64,000 bases of DNA from Naumovozyma dairenensis CBS 421. Taxonomy: Eukaryota; Ascomycota; Saccharomycetes; Saccharomycetales; Saccharomycetaceae. The stretch lies in the NCBI RefSeq assembly GCF_000227115.2, contig NC_016481.1, positions 699,259-763,258 of the forward strand, in the 5' to 3' direction. The number at the start of each line of letters is the position of its first letter. Positions within the stretch are counted from its first letter, which is position 1. Under the pieces are notes generated by a model. That model did not search any database. It was given only the letters and a program-made list of their open reading frames with translations, and had not been told where the DNA came from. Of this stretch, positions 40,092-49,587 are shown one piece after another. The translations under genes were made by a program, and so were the position numbers.

Positions 40092-40718
40092 ATGGAAGTT
40101 ACAAGCACCACGGATCAGAATAAAGAGATAGTATCTATCACAGATTTTTGCATTCGATACTCTATCCCAAGAAAGATTCAAAATTTATGGGGGTTCAACA
40201 AATGCATCGAAAATCAAACTAACAATGGCCACCAGTCATCCAAAGATTCTAAAGTAATCGAACATATTACAAATGATCAATTTGAAGAATTCAAGAAGGA
40301 AATTGAAGGAAAAAACAAAGAAAAGATCGATAAAAAGAGAAAACAAGAAGTATGGGATAGACATCAAAGTACTGAATACAAAAAACCCTGTCTGGCCCCA
40401 AATGATATCCAATATTTACAATTCGAAAAAGCAAGTGAGAATATTGAAGTATTCTGTGGTAATATTCTGCTATCTTCGGATAACTTAGAAGAACAAGAAC
40501 AAAGTTTGCTCAATGAGATGACTTTCCAAACATCATTAATCCGCACATCTTCTTTCACAGATGTATATACCTATGGTGCGATCAACAATAATAGTAACAA
40601 ATTTGATTATAATAATAATAATAATAATAATAATCAAGGTTTTATTCCTGTTTCCTTTCATTCCTCTTCATGTTCATCTTCTCATTCCCCTTCTCCTTTC
40701 CAAAACTTCGGTACTTAA
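40092..40718 (+). CDS. REC104: Meiotic recombination protein Rec104 (probable)
   Basis: 208 residues (S. cerevisiae Rec104 has 182). Rec104 forms, with Rec102, a TopoVIB-like part of the Spo11 core complex that makes meiotic double-strand breaks. Similarity is weak but ordered. EIVSITDFCIRYSIPRKIQNLWGFN resembles the N-terminal helix region of Rec104, HITNDQFEEFKKEI resembles RINKDEFDKAV, and the end SPFQNFGT resembles IFQFSSP. A lineage-specific Asn run (NNNNNNNN, encoded by AAT repeats) lies near residue 177. The exact URS1 upstream and position between RTT107 and TDA11 (YHR157W lies between YHR154W and YHR159W) raise confidence. Confidence 0.75.
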   Translation: MEVTSTTDQNKEIVSITDFCIRYSIPRKIQNLWGFNKCIENQTNNGHQSSKDSKVIEHITNDQFEEFKKEIEGKNKEKIDKKRKQEVWDRHQSTEYKKPCLAPNDIQYLQFEKASENIEVFCGNILLSSDNLEEQEQSLLNEMTFQTSLIRTSSFTDVYTYGAINNNSNKFDYNNNNNNNNQGFIPVSFHSSSCSSSHSPSPFQNFGT

Positions 40719-41446
40719 TTATGAACTGTTCGCCTTCCGTCCCATAAAAAAATAGCTTCAATGGAATCGGAAGCTATATTTCTAAACCAATAAATAGCCT
40801 GCTACTGAGTGTCACGCCCTAGCCGGTATGCCCGATGTTGTGTTTTTGTTTTTTGGAAATATCTTATCCCAGAAAATTGTCACGTCCTTGGGCGAATATT
40901 CCAAGGTGCTACTTGTCGCTAAAGATGCTTTTTTTAGCAAACCATATTCCTTTTCAAATAGCTATTACTATTATTATCTTCAATTGATACGTCTATATAG
41001 ATCATGGAAAAGCGGCCCGTCGTAGATTCAACTTAATAAAATTAAAATTTTCCCTTTTGTACATAGGAAATGCTTCTAACCATCTTCCTAATATATACTG
41101 CAAGGAATATTTTGGGGGGTATAACCAGTGATTCCACATATTCTAACTGAACTAAATCTCAAAGTTTAGTAGGTAGTAAGCTTCTTTTCTAACAACATTG
41201 AAAACCAATATGAAACTTCACAACATAGTCCTGGTCATTTTTGTCCTTTAAATTCACCGCGCTGTTTCAAGCAAAAATAAATTATAAGGTCCCTGTAAGC
41301 TTAAAGGTGTTCTCTATCAGGAAACCTATTTCAGAACGCAGTAAGTACTACCTTACTTGAACTTAAGTTTTCTATCACAAATTATTTCCAGGAATAAGAA
41401 TTTTTCTTTATTTTGCCCTTTTTGAGAGACCCTATTTTCTCTAAGA
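40719..41446. other. REC104-TDA11 intergenic region
   Basis: 728 bp between two plus-strand genes. In S. cerevisiae KEL1 (YHR158C) lies here, but I see no KEL1 remnant. A 65-codon frame (40828-41025) has no coding character. The segment presumably includes the TDA11 promoter. Confidence 0.5.
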
Positions 41447-42922
41447 ATGAACAATAGTTTTGACGAGTTTGTTGAGGAAACAGATAAAGCAATACATGTT
41501 GATACTAGTACAAGAAACAGTTATAGAAACACAAATGATAATGTGAATAATTTGCTGGAAGAGGTAAAGTCATATGATGATTCTAATAGTGATAAAAGGT
41601 CGAAACGACATCAACCAACTGTCTCCTTACTGCAAACAACTCCAACGAGAGAAGAATGTGAAGAAGATCATCCATTGAAGAACTTTAATGATATCTATGA
41701 TGTAGCTGAAGAGACTGCAGAATTTAATGATTTTCATAGATCATTAAGGACTCCAGACGTTTACATTCATACTGAAAAGAATCCCACCTCTACGAAATCC
41801 ATAAACGTAATATCAAGGCCGAATTCAAATCCTCGATCCAGTATGATGCCAAAGAGAAGGTCACTGATTCAACCAATGGTTATATCACCATCGACACCGG
41901 AAGACAGTCTAGATGTTGATATTTATCAATTTACTAAAGCAGTGAAATCCTCATCTTCTTCGACCACAAAGCTTCAAAATCATGTTCCGCTTGGAATTAG
42001 TACAGAAAATCTGCATTCAAGAACAAATAGTACACAGTTAATTACTGCTAATGAACTATCTAAGCAAAATGATATAGCCTCGTTATTAACAAATTTAGCT
42101 AATAAGGAGCAAGAGTTACTGGAAAGTAAACAAAAAATTGAAGATTTACAAAAACAATTACAACTTAATGAAAAACTATATAAGCAGCATTCCATAGAAC
42201 TAAAATCTTTGAAAGAACAAGTATCACGACATTTTTTGTCCGTTAAGTTAGGAGATCCCAATTCAACAGGCCAAGGTGAATATTTAGATGATAATTCATC
42301 CACACCTAGAAGAAGTGGCAATACAACTATGATAGAAGCGAGGAATACTAATACTAGTCCTCAGTCAAATTTGAAGACAACTGCAGATACAAATGTAAAC
42401 TCACAATCAACTTCCATGTGGAATAAACCATTGGCTCTATTTAATCAATTCGATCAAATAATTCAACAGGAACTAGAAAAATCATTGAATTGGGACGATG
42501 ATGCAGAAGAAATCGCAAGATCAAATGGCCGCACTTCAATGGATAATAAGTCTCCACCTAACAGCAAACCCGAAACAAATACTAATAGATCTGTTACTTC
42601 ATCACTTTGGAGTTTTGTTAATGATGTTAAAACGGGCATACTGGGGGTTGAAATTGAAAATGAGGATTCAATGTCAGAAACTCTTCGACGGAGAAATGCA
42701 CAAAAGGGAAGAAAGAAGGTTCGTGAGAAGAAACCAGATGGTATTAAAGAGTTTAATACTATAAAGAAACAACAACAACAGCAGCAGCAACAGCAAAATA
42801 GTAACCGACTAAAATTCATAGACACCGCAGCAGATTTTTCAGAAAGTAGTACGTCGTCTTCCGAACAGAATAATGATCCAGATAACGATAAAAATATTGT
42901 AGAAATGGAAACACTTCAATGA
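41447..42922 (+). CDS. TDA11: Tda11-like coiled-coil protein
   Basis: 491 residues (S. cerevisiae Tda11 has 504), function unknown; the name comes from a topoisomerase-I damage screen. Conserved blocks are FDEFVEETDK at the start, KRRSLIQPMVISPSTPE (about 130-146), a coiled coil with LLTNLANKEQELLESKQKIEDLQKQL (about 212-240), WNKPLALFNQFDQIIQQELEKSLNWD (about 325-350), and SLWSFVNDVKTGILGVE. A glutamine run follows near 445. The gene is convergent with PEX18, as YHR159W is with YHR160C. There is only about 110 bp between stops. Confidence 0.92.
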   Translation: MNNSFDEFVEETDKAIHVDTSTRNSYRNTNDNVNNLLEEVKSYDDSNSDKRSKRHQPTVSLLQTTPTREECEEDHPLKNFNDIYDVAEETAEFNDFHRSLRTPDVYIHTEKNPTSTKSINVISRPNSNPRSSMMPKRRSLIQPMVISPSTPEDSLDVDIYQFTKAVKSSSSSTTKLQNHVPLGISTENLHSRTNSTQLITANELSKQNDIASLLTNLANKEQELLESKQKIEDLQKQLQLNEKLYKQHSIELKSLKEQVSRHFLSVKLGDPNSTGQGEYLDDNSSTPRRSGNTTMIEARNTNTSPQSNLKTTADTNVNSQSTSMWNKPLALFNQFDQIIQQELEKSLNWDDDAEEIARSNGRTSMDNKSPPNSKPETNTNRSVTSSLWSFVNDVKTGILGVEIENEDSMSETLRRRNAQKGRKKVREKKPDGIKEFNTIKKQQQQQQQQQNSNRLKFIDTAADFSESSTSSSEQNNDPDNDKNIVEMETLQ

Positions 42923-43034
42923 TCTTTTTTACACCATGCATTATTTTATAGAACGAAATGAGAAAAGAGCATTGAATGAATTTTAATGAAATACATATAT
43001 ATAAGAATATAATTACAGAGTAGTTAAATATCAC

Positions 43035-43916
43035 CTAATTTAGCCGGTCACTATCTATATGTTGGAACTTATTACCTAAAGTATCCCCATCTTTTAAAGA
43101 AAAAAGTTCCCTTTCTTGGACATTGATAGTAACATCACCATCATTTACCAGTGAAATCATGCTCATAAATTTCGAACCTCTAATCTTATCAGACACATTT
43201 TTATTTTCTTTATTTTCAACAAAATCATATATGTCTTTAGCAATATTTTTGAATTCTTCTTGTTCAGTTGAAATATTCTTATTTGGAAATCCAGTGTTCA
43301 TACTATCTTCCTTTTGTTCCTCCTCTTCTATAATATTAAACTGTTCATTTAAAAATTCAGGTGCCTCATTTTCATTCTCATTGTAGCTTCTGTATTTTTG
43401 AACTTCATAGGTGGAAAGGGAATAATTCTTAAATGGAAAGGTATGATTCAAAGGAAAAGATCCATGGTTCAAGCGTATGATATTATTACCAATATTTCCC
43501 TGGAGATTGGGTATATCAATGTGACTTATCGGTGTATCCTCCTTAGACGGTATAAATCTTCCTGAGTTCTGTTCGTCCTTCTTTCTTAGTTCCAAGTTAG
43601 AAAACTCAGAGATCCATTCTGGGGCATCATCTAAACAACGACCCTTTGATTCTTGCGAATCATGTAATTCGTGGAAATAAGAAGGTTTTGTATGATGAGG
43701 TAGTTGTTCAGGGAAGCCATTTCGAATAAAGTTGTTTGTGTTGGAATTCAACAAGAAGGAATTCAGTTTCTTATCAGCTACGTTATCGTTGAACTTCGGT
43801 ACCTTGCTACGTCCTGTGTACGATGGTGATAGTGGTGATACTGAATTTTGGAGATTATTATCATGTTTTGATATAAATTTGGAAACTAAGTTTGTTTGGC
43901 ATGCAGATGATGACAT
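43035..43916 (-). CDS. PEX18: Peroxisomal PTS2 co-receptor Pex18/Pex21
   Basis: 293 residues (Pex18 283, Pex21 288). It acts with Pex7 to import PTS2 proteins into peroxisomes. The conserved N-terminal cysteine used for recycling ubiquitination is Cys6 (SSSACQTNLVSKFI). A peroxin-type aromatic motif APEWISEFSNLE (about residues 98-109) and the C-terminal region FLNEQFNIIEEEE...EFKNIAKDIYDFVE should hold the Pex13/Pex14 and Pex7 contact surfaces. Position between TDA11 and the AP180 gene matches YHR160C. The sister PEX21 (YGR239C) cannot be excluded. Confidence 0.85.
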   Translation of the reverse strand: MSSSACQTNLVSKFISKHDNNLQNSVSPLSPSYTGRSKVPKFNDNVADKKLNSFLLNSNTNNFIRNGFPEQLPHHTKPSYFHELHDSQESKGRCLDDAPEWISEFSNLELRKKDEQNSGRFIPSKEDTPISHIDIPNLQGNIGNNIIRLNHGSFPLNHTFPFKNYSLSTYEVQKYRSYNENENEAPEFLNEQFNIIEEEEQKEDSMNTGFPNKNISTEQEEFKNIAKDIYDFVENKENKNVSDKIRGSKFMSMISLVNDGDVTINVQERELFSLKDGDTLGNKFQHIDSDRLN

Positions 43917-44233
43917 GGCAAGTGGTATTATAGGGAATTCTTACTGATCTTTAACTCATGTAGACCAACTAGGGACAAGCATCTACATCTATTTTATTTT
44001 TATATATTGTATATCTTTACGTTTATAACCCCATGGCTATATACCCGTTTCGGAGTTTAACAAATTGACGCGGGGTTATTTTTATTTTATCATTTGCTGT
44101 CACTGAAGAAGAAGAAGATGATGATGATGATAATGAATATTATTATATTGCAATTGATGACCCTTTGTGCATTCAGTTTATACATATATATATACATATA
44201 TGCATGTGTTGACGACGATGAAGTCGGAAGTAA
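43917..44233. promoter_or_regulatory. PEX18 promoter region
   Basis: 317 bp upstream of PEX18, ending at the decayed gene. It has a GAAGAAGATGATGATGATGATAATG simple-sequence stretch (about 44107-44131) and (TA)n runs. No oleate-response element is recognised by eye. Confidence 0.4.
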
Positions 44234-45376
44234 TCAAATATCACTATTATTATCAGCATTGATACCCTGCTTTTGATGATGACGACCTTCAAAAGAATTA
44301 TTGATAAAGTCGTTATTATCGTTATTGTTATTGACAATATTTATTGGTAATGACTCTTGTATAACTTTCCTTAATACCATCTCTTCAATTTCTGTGATGA
44401 TTCACCTTTTGTGATATTATCTAAGTCCCATGGATTAGAGAAACTTGATAAATTATCACACCATTTTGGGAAATTGTTTAATTCTTCTAGTTTTTCGCTT
44501 AATTTAGTATGTGGATCTTAGTAATAAATTGTATTTTTTTCTTTCCATTAGTTGTCTTGATATCATATAACTTACCTCTTGAGTTATTGTTTGACAATAG
44601 TAGAGTTGGTTCTGGAGAGTTGTACTGTATTCTTTAGAGTACTTTTCAAATCAGTTGTAGTAATTTCGTTTTCCTTCTTATTAGTTTTTTCTTCAGTAGA
44701 GATATCGTTATCAGACAATGTTAGCCTTGATAGTTCTTTTTCTAATTTAACTAACGATGCAACATGATACTCTGACATCGATTCAATTGTTGTATTTCAG
44801 ATTGATATTGTTGACTTTTAGCGAAACGTTCTGAATCTTTAACGTCTGATAATATTTTCGTTAGTTCTATCCTAGAATTCATTTTGGATTCATCTAGAAC
44901 CTCAGTTAATTTCTTCAGTGACTTGATGTCTTCTTATTTTAGTTCAATTAAGTGAAGATTCTCTTTCTTTTGAGAATCCTCACTAGGGTCGCCTTGATAG
45001 AAAGGAACCACAACTGTACATTTGATTAGTTAAAAAATTGGGAGAAATATGTGTAGCAATGTTACTTACACTTTTACAAGTTATAACCACTCATCCCTTT
45101 TTAGTATTTGCCCAAAGAGTCCTATATATAACGTATATATATTCCAATAAATCTGTTTCATTTACAGTTACATCGAATCTAATATCCGGTTCAATAGCAG
45201 TTCTATCGAGAGAGAGAGGCGTAACATGAAGAAAATTATCAGTATTATTACTACTACTATTATTATTCCTGGTAATAGTTGTAAAATCAGTTGTGGGGTA
45301 TCAATTCTGTAGGGTTATTAATTGAATCCATGGCATTTAATAATGTAGCATATGGTGGAAATATGTTAGCTGGCAT
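44234..45376 (-). pseudogene. Decayed gene of about 380 codons, family unknown
   Basis: Read on the minus strand from ATG at 45374-45376, coding-quality pieces occur in order but are split by stops and frame changes. Segment a is PANIFPPYATLLNAMDSIN. Segment b, after a stop, is FLHVTPLSLDRTAIEPDIRF. Segment c is VVPFYQGDPSEDSQKKENL, then an in-frame TAA. Segment d is a coiled coil (DIKSLKKLTEVLDESKMNS). Segment e, in another frame (44584-44778), is MSEYHVASLVKLEKELSRLT. Segment f is LEELNNFPKWCDNLSSFSNP, then a stop and a final frame ending at 44234. Codon use is gene-like and all pieces are collinear, so one gene decayed here. S. cerevisiae has no gene between YHR160C and YHR161C. PFK1 is at the sister locus, but these pieces do not resemble it. 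Confidence 0.75.
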
Positions 45377-45859
45377 TTGTCAATTCCTCCTGTTTTTCTT
45401 TGAACGAAATTTTGTAATTGAAAGTGGTGAATAAGTATACGGTACTTTACTTGGATGGATACTTTACTATTAGTGATTCATCGTTTTCAATGGTCGTTTA
45501 TTTGGCAGCGCAATCGAAGGCCTATTTTATAGAGGTTTATATCTTTATTTGTACGTACAAAGTTTGTAGCTAGAAAGAGTCTTGGGATTTCATTGCATAT
45601 GGTTGATGTCCGGGGGAATTCACAGAAGTAGAAACAGTCAACGGTATTACCTTCGACCAATAAAGTTGTTTCATCTAGTGTTCATATTCACAAACGTGAG
45701 AATGTGATTCTATAGAAATATTATATATGTATGCTACAGTATTGTTTTCTTTACTTATTTATTTATTTACTTATTTATACATCATTTTTACTTTTAGAAT
45801 CCTCCATTGCAATATGAGATTATATATAATGATATCTCATAAGGGTATTTACACCTCCT
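45377..45859. other. Spacer between the decayed gene and the AP180 gene
   Basis: 480 bp with no open frame of note. It contains TTTATTTATTTAC-type tandem runs near 45755-45778, likely the terminator of the AP180 gene and the old promoter of the decayed gene. Confidence 0.45.
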
Positions 45860-48019
45860 TTAAATGTCAATTAAGTTTGGAGTTTGTTGTTGGTTGAAAT
45901 TATTAGCATACTGATTGTATTGTTGCATTTGCGGTTGTGGTTGAGGTTGCATTTGAGACTGCATTTGAGGTTGGTAGGCCGTTTGATTTTGCATTCCAAA
46001 TGGATTATATTCCGTATTTAGTTGCTGAATTTGTTGAGGCAATTGTTGCTGTGGTGGTTGATCTGTTGTCATGTTATTTTGAGGTATCGTTGCGACATTA
46101 TTATTGTTGTTATTATTATTATTATTCGAATTTGTCATGAATCCAGTGCCGTGTTGTTGAATTGGTATGGAAGGTGCTGTTTGGGTATGCTGTATTAGTT
46201 GATGAGATTGCATTTGTGGAGGCATTTGTGATTGTATATCGTATGTAGTTTGTGCTAAGTTCATTGAATGTGATTGTAGTTGTGGTGATGAAACAGAGAA
46301 TGGGTTATTAATATTGTTGATAGACGATGAACTAGCTGGTAATTGTGAGTTTATCTGAGAAGATATTTGAGTGGGTTGAAATTGATTATTATCCGATTCT
46401 TCGAAATTTGTCGTTGAGAATGGGTTAATTTGTTCACGTTGTTCTATATTCTTCGTTATATTATCCATTGAGAATGGATTTTTGGATCCAGTTGCCTGTG
46501 GATGTAAGATTTTTTCACCATTCAACGATATATTATTATTGTTTGTTTGCGGTTGCACATTATTATTGTTTTGAATATTACCAGTCGTGTGTTGGTTATA
46601 GGTACTATTAATGTATCCGTCAGGAATTTGTTGTTGTGCAGATGGGAAAGCATGTGTCGTTTCATATGTTTGGAAAGGGTGATGGAGCTGTACTATTTGA
46701 TTTTGATTAGAAGCAGAAAAAGTATTGATATGTTGTAATCCTTGTTGTTGTGCATGTGCAGGTGCAGGCACAGGTGCAGATGTTTGGGGTTGGTATGCTG
46801 GCTGTTGTTGGGGACCTTGAGAAGATACATTTGGGGCAGTTTGTTGGAATGCAGTTGTAGATGTAGTTTGTTGAGGTACGAACATAAATGGATTACTTGT
46901 AGCTTGAGCGATCTGTGTTTGAGATTGAACGATTGGAATTTGGGCTTGGATATGTGATTGTGATTGATCTAGTGTCACAGAATCTATTGAGAAAGGATTA
47001 TAAGTATTGGTAGTAGAAGTTGGTGAAACAGGGGAGATTAAAACTTGTTGATTATTTAATTGTTCTTGTAAAATTCTCTTCTGTTCTCTAATTTGGTCTA
47101 ATCTTACCTGAGCACTTGACTCGCTTGCTTTAGAGTTATTATTATTATTATTATTATCGATTGTAGCATCAGGTGTACCGTTACCAATGCTTGTGGAACT
47201 TTGACTAAATGTATTATGTGTTCTTTCATCTTCTAATAAATGTTCTTCTAAGGATCTAATTAATTTGGTGGTAATATGTTTTATTACAGGTATTTTCATT
47301 CCTATTGATTTTCCTGATTTCAAATATTTGACTACATGTTCAGTTAGGTTGACAAAAGTCTTATATAGATCCAATGTTTTTTCAGCATTACGATGAGATA
47401 ATTCGAAAAAGGTCTCTAAAAGTGTAATGATCCCCTCATTTAATGCATTGTATAATGCAAGGAGATCTTGTACCAATAATTTGAATGAGAATAATAATAA
47501 TTCATTATTCAAATCCATTTGTGAATACTTCAATTTTAATAAACTAGAAATTTGTACTTCTAATGATTCTACATGTTGTAGAGCTTTTTGTAAATCTCTT
47601 GGAGATGGATCTGTTGATAATTTCAAATTTGAATAACCCTCTCTTACATAATCTTTGTTAGTCTTCCCAAATTCTTGGCATCTAATTTTCAAATAGTTGG
47701 CATATCTAGTAAGATACCTTGTTTCAGCTGTAGAATTATTCGATATGCTAGAAGACAATGTAAAGAAATCTAAATCATTGGATAAATAGTCCAGTGTTAC
47801 GTTCTTGTCACCTTCTCTGATTAGTAAATGAACCATGATAACCGATTTATAAGCGATTGTCCATGCACTATCAGAGATTCTTGCCTCTAGGGCTCTTATT
47901 ATTTCACGGAAATCGTTTGGATCAGCTGAACCTAGAAGTATGGGTTCTATGTATTTTAGTTTTGGAGGCGCCAGCTTGATCTTGGTGGCTCCTTTAACAA
48001 GTTTCATATAGGTAGTCAT
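45860..48019 (-). CDS. YAP1801: Clathrin adaptor AP180 (Yap1801/Yap1802)
   Basis: 719 residues (S. cerevisiae Yap1801 has 637). It links PtdIns(4,5)P2 membranes, cargo such as Snc1, clathrin and Pan1 in endocytosis. The ANTH domain (1-280) starts MTTYMKLVKGATKIKLAPPK, and the lipid-binding lysine patch KGATKIKLAPPK is intact. The C-terminal half is Gln/Asn-rich and disordered, with six NPF motifs for EH domains (NPFSID, NPFMF, NPFSMD, NPFSTT, NPFSVS, NPFG) and the end TPNLIDI as a clathrin-box-like L-I-D-I. Poly-Asn runs occur near 288 and 630. It is divergent from MPC2, as YHR161C is from YHR162W. Confidence 0.92.
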   Translation of the reverse strand: MTTYMKLVKGATKIKLAPPKLKYIEPILLGSADPNDFREIIRALEARISDSAWTIAYKSVIMVHLLIREGDKNVTLDYLSNDLDFFTLSSSISNNSTAETRYLTRYANYLKIRCQEFGKTNKDYVREGYSNLKLSTDPSPRDLQKALQHVESLEVQISSLLKLKYSQMDLNNELLLFSFKLLVQDLLALYNALNEGIITLLETFFELSHRNAEKTLDLYKTFVNLTEHVVKYLKSGKSIGMKIPVIKHITTKLIRSLEEHLLEDERTHNTFSQSSTSIGNGTPDATIDNNNNNNNSKASESSAQVRLDQIREQKRILQEQLNNQQVLISPVSPTSTTNTYNPFSIDSVTLDQSQSHIQAQIPIVQSQTQIAQATSNPFMFVPQQTTSTTAFQQTAPNVSSQGPQQQPAYQPQTSAPVPAPAHAQQQGLQHINTFSASNQNQIVQLHHPFQTYETTHAFPSAQQQIPDGYINSTYNQHTTGNIQNNNNVQPQTNNNNISLNGEKILHPQATGSKNPFSMDNITKNIEQREQINPFSTTNFEESDNNQFQPTQISSQINSQLPASSSSINNINNPFSVSSPQLQSHSMNLAQTTYDIQSQMPPQMQSHQLIQHTQTAPSIPIQQHGTGFMTNSNNNNNNNNNNVATIPQNNMTTDQPPQQQLPQQIQQLNTEYNPFGMQNQTAYQPQMQSQMQPQPQPQMQQYNQYANNFNQQQTPNLIDI

Positions 48020-48875
48020 CTTAGCACTGTGTATCGGTTGTTCTATCTGTTTATTGTCCTTTGGTATAGCTAATGGTTATCTTTTATGGTAAGCAAGTAG
48101 ATGATCGATCGATACAAATAAACTGGCTACTTTTTTTTCTTGTTTTCCTGCGAGAAAATGGCAACCTAGAATTATAATATGTTGTATGGTTTTGCCTTTG
48201 TAGAATGTAGATATTATACTAATATATGGTTATCTCACCTACCTTCTTGTGTTGTTGATCTAATTATTCATTGATATATATTTTTGAATATAATTGTAGA
48301 TTCCCCTATATGACTGAGATCTCAACCATTAACAATATTTTTATTTACATTTTCTGGAAATTTTTTCAGGGTTTGACCGTTGAAAGTGATCTGACCAGTT
48401 AGGTTTGTTTCTATCAGCCCTCATTTATGTAAACACCCATAATATTAGGGCTTATATCACGGTATTAGTCATTTTGTCACCGGTTGCTTCTCTACCCCTC
48501 CCCCCACAGGCTTCGCCCACATCTTGGACGCGAGATCTGCATGACTGAAAAATTTTACTCGAGAACTGCTATGCTATTTCTTATATAATAAAGAAGATCA
48601 CCAACTATATTTCACGTTAGGGTGTTCTGACCATTATTCACTTGACTCAATTCATCAAGGACTAACTATTCATCCATTCATTTCATATCTATTCAGTTGC
48701 GTATTCGCTTATCTATCTGAAAAAGAATAATACCCAAAGTGATATAAGTATAACAGAACATACCGTATCACAACATAATACAACACACAATCTTTTCGAC
48801 CAAACTAAATTTTTTTTTCAATTCCATCGTTACGAAAGAAATCACAAATACGTTTCTCAACTGAAAAATACAATA
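48020..48875. promoter_or_regulatory. Divergent YAP1801/MPC2 promoter
   Basis: 856 bp. A C-rich stretch CCCCTCCCCCCAC at 48495-48507 contains a stress-response element (CCCCT) and could also be a Mig1-type site. MPC2 expression in S. cerevisiae is carbon-regulated, so this is plausible. No gene is seen. Confidence 0.5.
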
Positions 48876-49280
48876 ATGTCTACTACCACTATAAATTCCG
48901 CGTTCAGACGGTTCTGGCAAAGTCAAACAGGTCCTAAGACTGTCCATTTCTGGGCTCCTACTTTGAAATGGGGCCTGGTGATCGCAGGTCTAAGTGATAT
49001 AAATAGACCTGTAGAGAAAGTTTCAGGAGCTCAAAATTTATCATTATTAGCTACCGCTTTAATTTGGACTCGTTGGTCATTCGTTATTAAACCAAGGAAT
49101 TTATTATTGGCCTCCGTTAATGGTGTCCTAGGGTTGACCGCTGGATATCATTTATTAAGAATTGTAGATTTTAGAATACGGAATGGAGATTCAATGAGTC
49201 AATTGATGAAATATATTATCAATGGTGAACAAACACAAAAGCAAAAACATCAACAAACTAAGGCAATTACTTCATCATGA
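48876..49280 (+). CDS. MPC2: Mitochondrial pyruvate carrier subunit Mpc2
   Basis: 134 residues (S. cerevisiae Mpc2 129, Mpc3 146). It pairs with Mpc1 in the inner membrane to import pyruvate into the matrix. Family blocks are FRRFWQSQTGPKTVHFWAPT, KWGLVIAGLSDINRP, and SLLATALIWTRWSFVI, with three membrane segments (about 30-48, 57-75 and 84-103) and the ending NLLLASVNGVLGLTAGYHLLRI. A hydrophilic tail (MSQLMKYIINGEQTQ) follows. It lies between the AP180 gene and SOL3, as YHR162W does. Mpc2 is the fermentative and Mpc3 the respiratory partner in S. cerevisiae. The choice of name rests on synteny. Confidence 0.93.
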   Translation: MSTTTINSAFRRFWQSQTGPKTVHFWAPTLKWGLVIAGLSDINRPVEKVSGAQNLSLLATALIWTRWSFVIKPRNLLLASVNGVLGLTAGYHLLRIVDFRIRNGDSMSQLMKYIINGEQTQKQKHQQTKAITSS

Positions 49281-49587
49281 AAACAGTGATTCATTGTTTC
49301 TTTCATACGTTTCTTATATTCATTTTTTACATTTCCAGTCGGTCGTTCCTTATACACACTAGAAAATAAGGAAGCTAGTATTATTAGTAGTGAAAAAGAA
49401 AGCCTTTCGCTTCTTTCTTTATCATTTCCATAATATATTGTACAAGTATATTATATTATATATTTTTGCATACGTAAACGGGTACTATTAATATATTTCT
49501 TTCTTTTTTTTTCATTTGCGGGAACTTTGTTGAAATTTTATTAAATATAAATATACAAAAACTTGTATAATTGATAGATAGGCTATT
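49281..49587. other. Convergent 3' spacer, MPC2 and pogo-derived gene
   Basis: 307 bp between convergent stops, with TATATA and T-runs typical of yeast 3' ends. I looked for terminal inverted repeats of a transposon and saw none. Confidence 0.5.
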
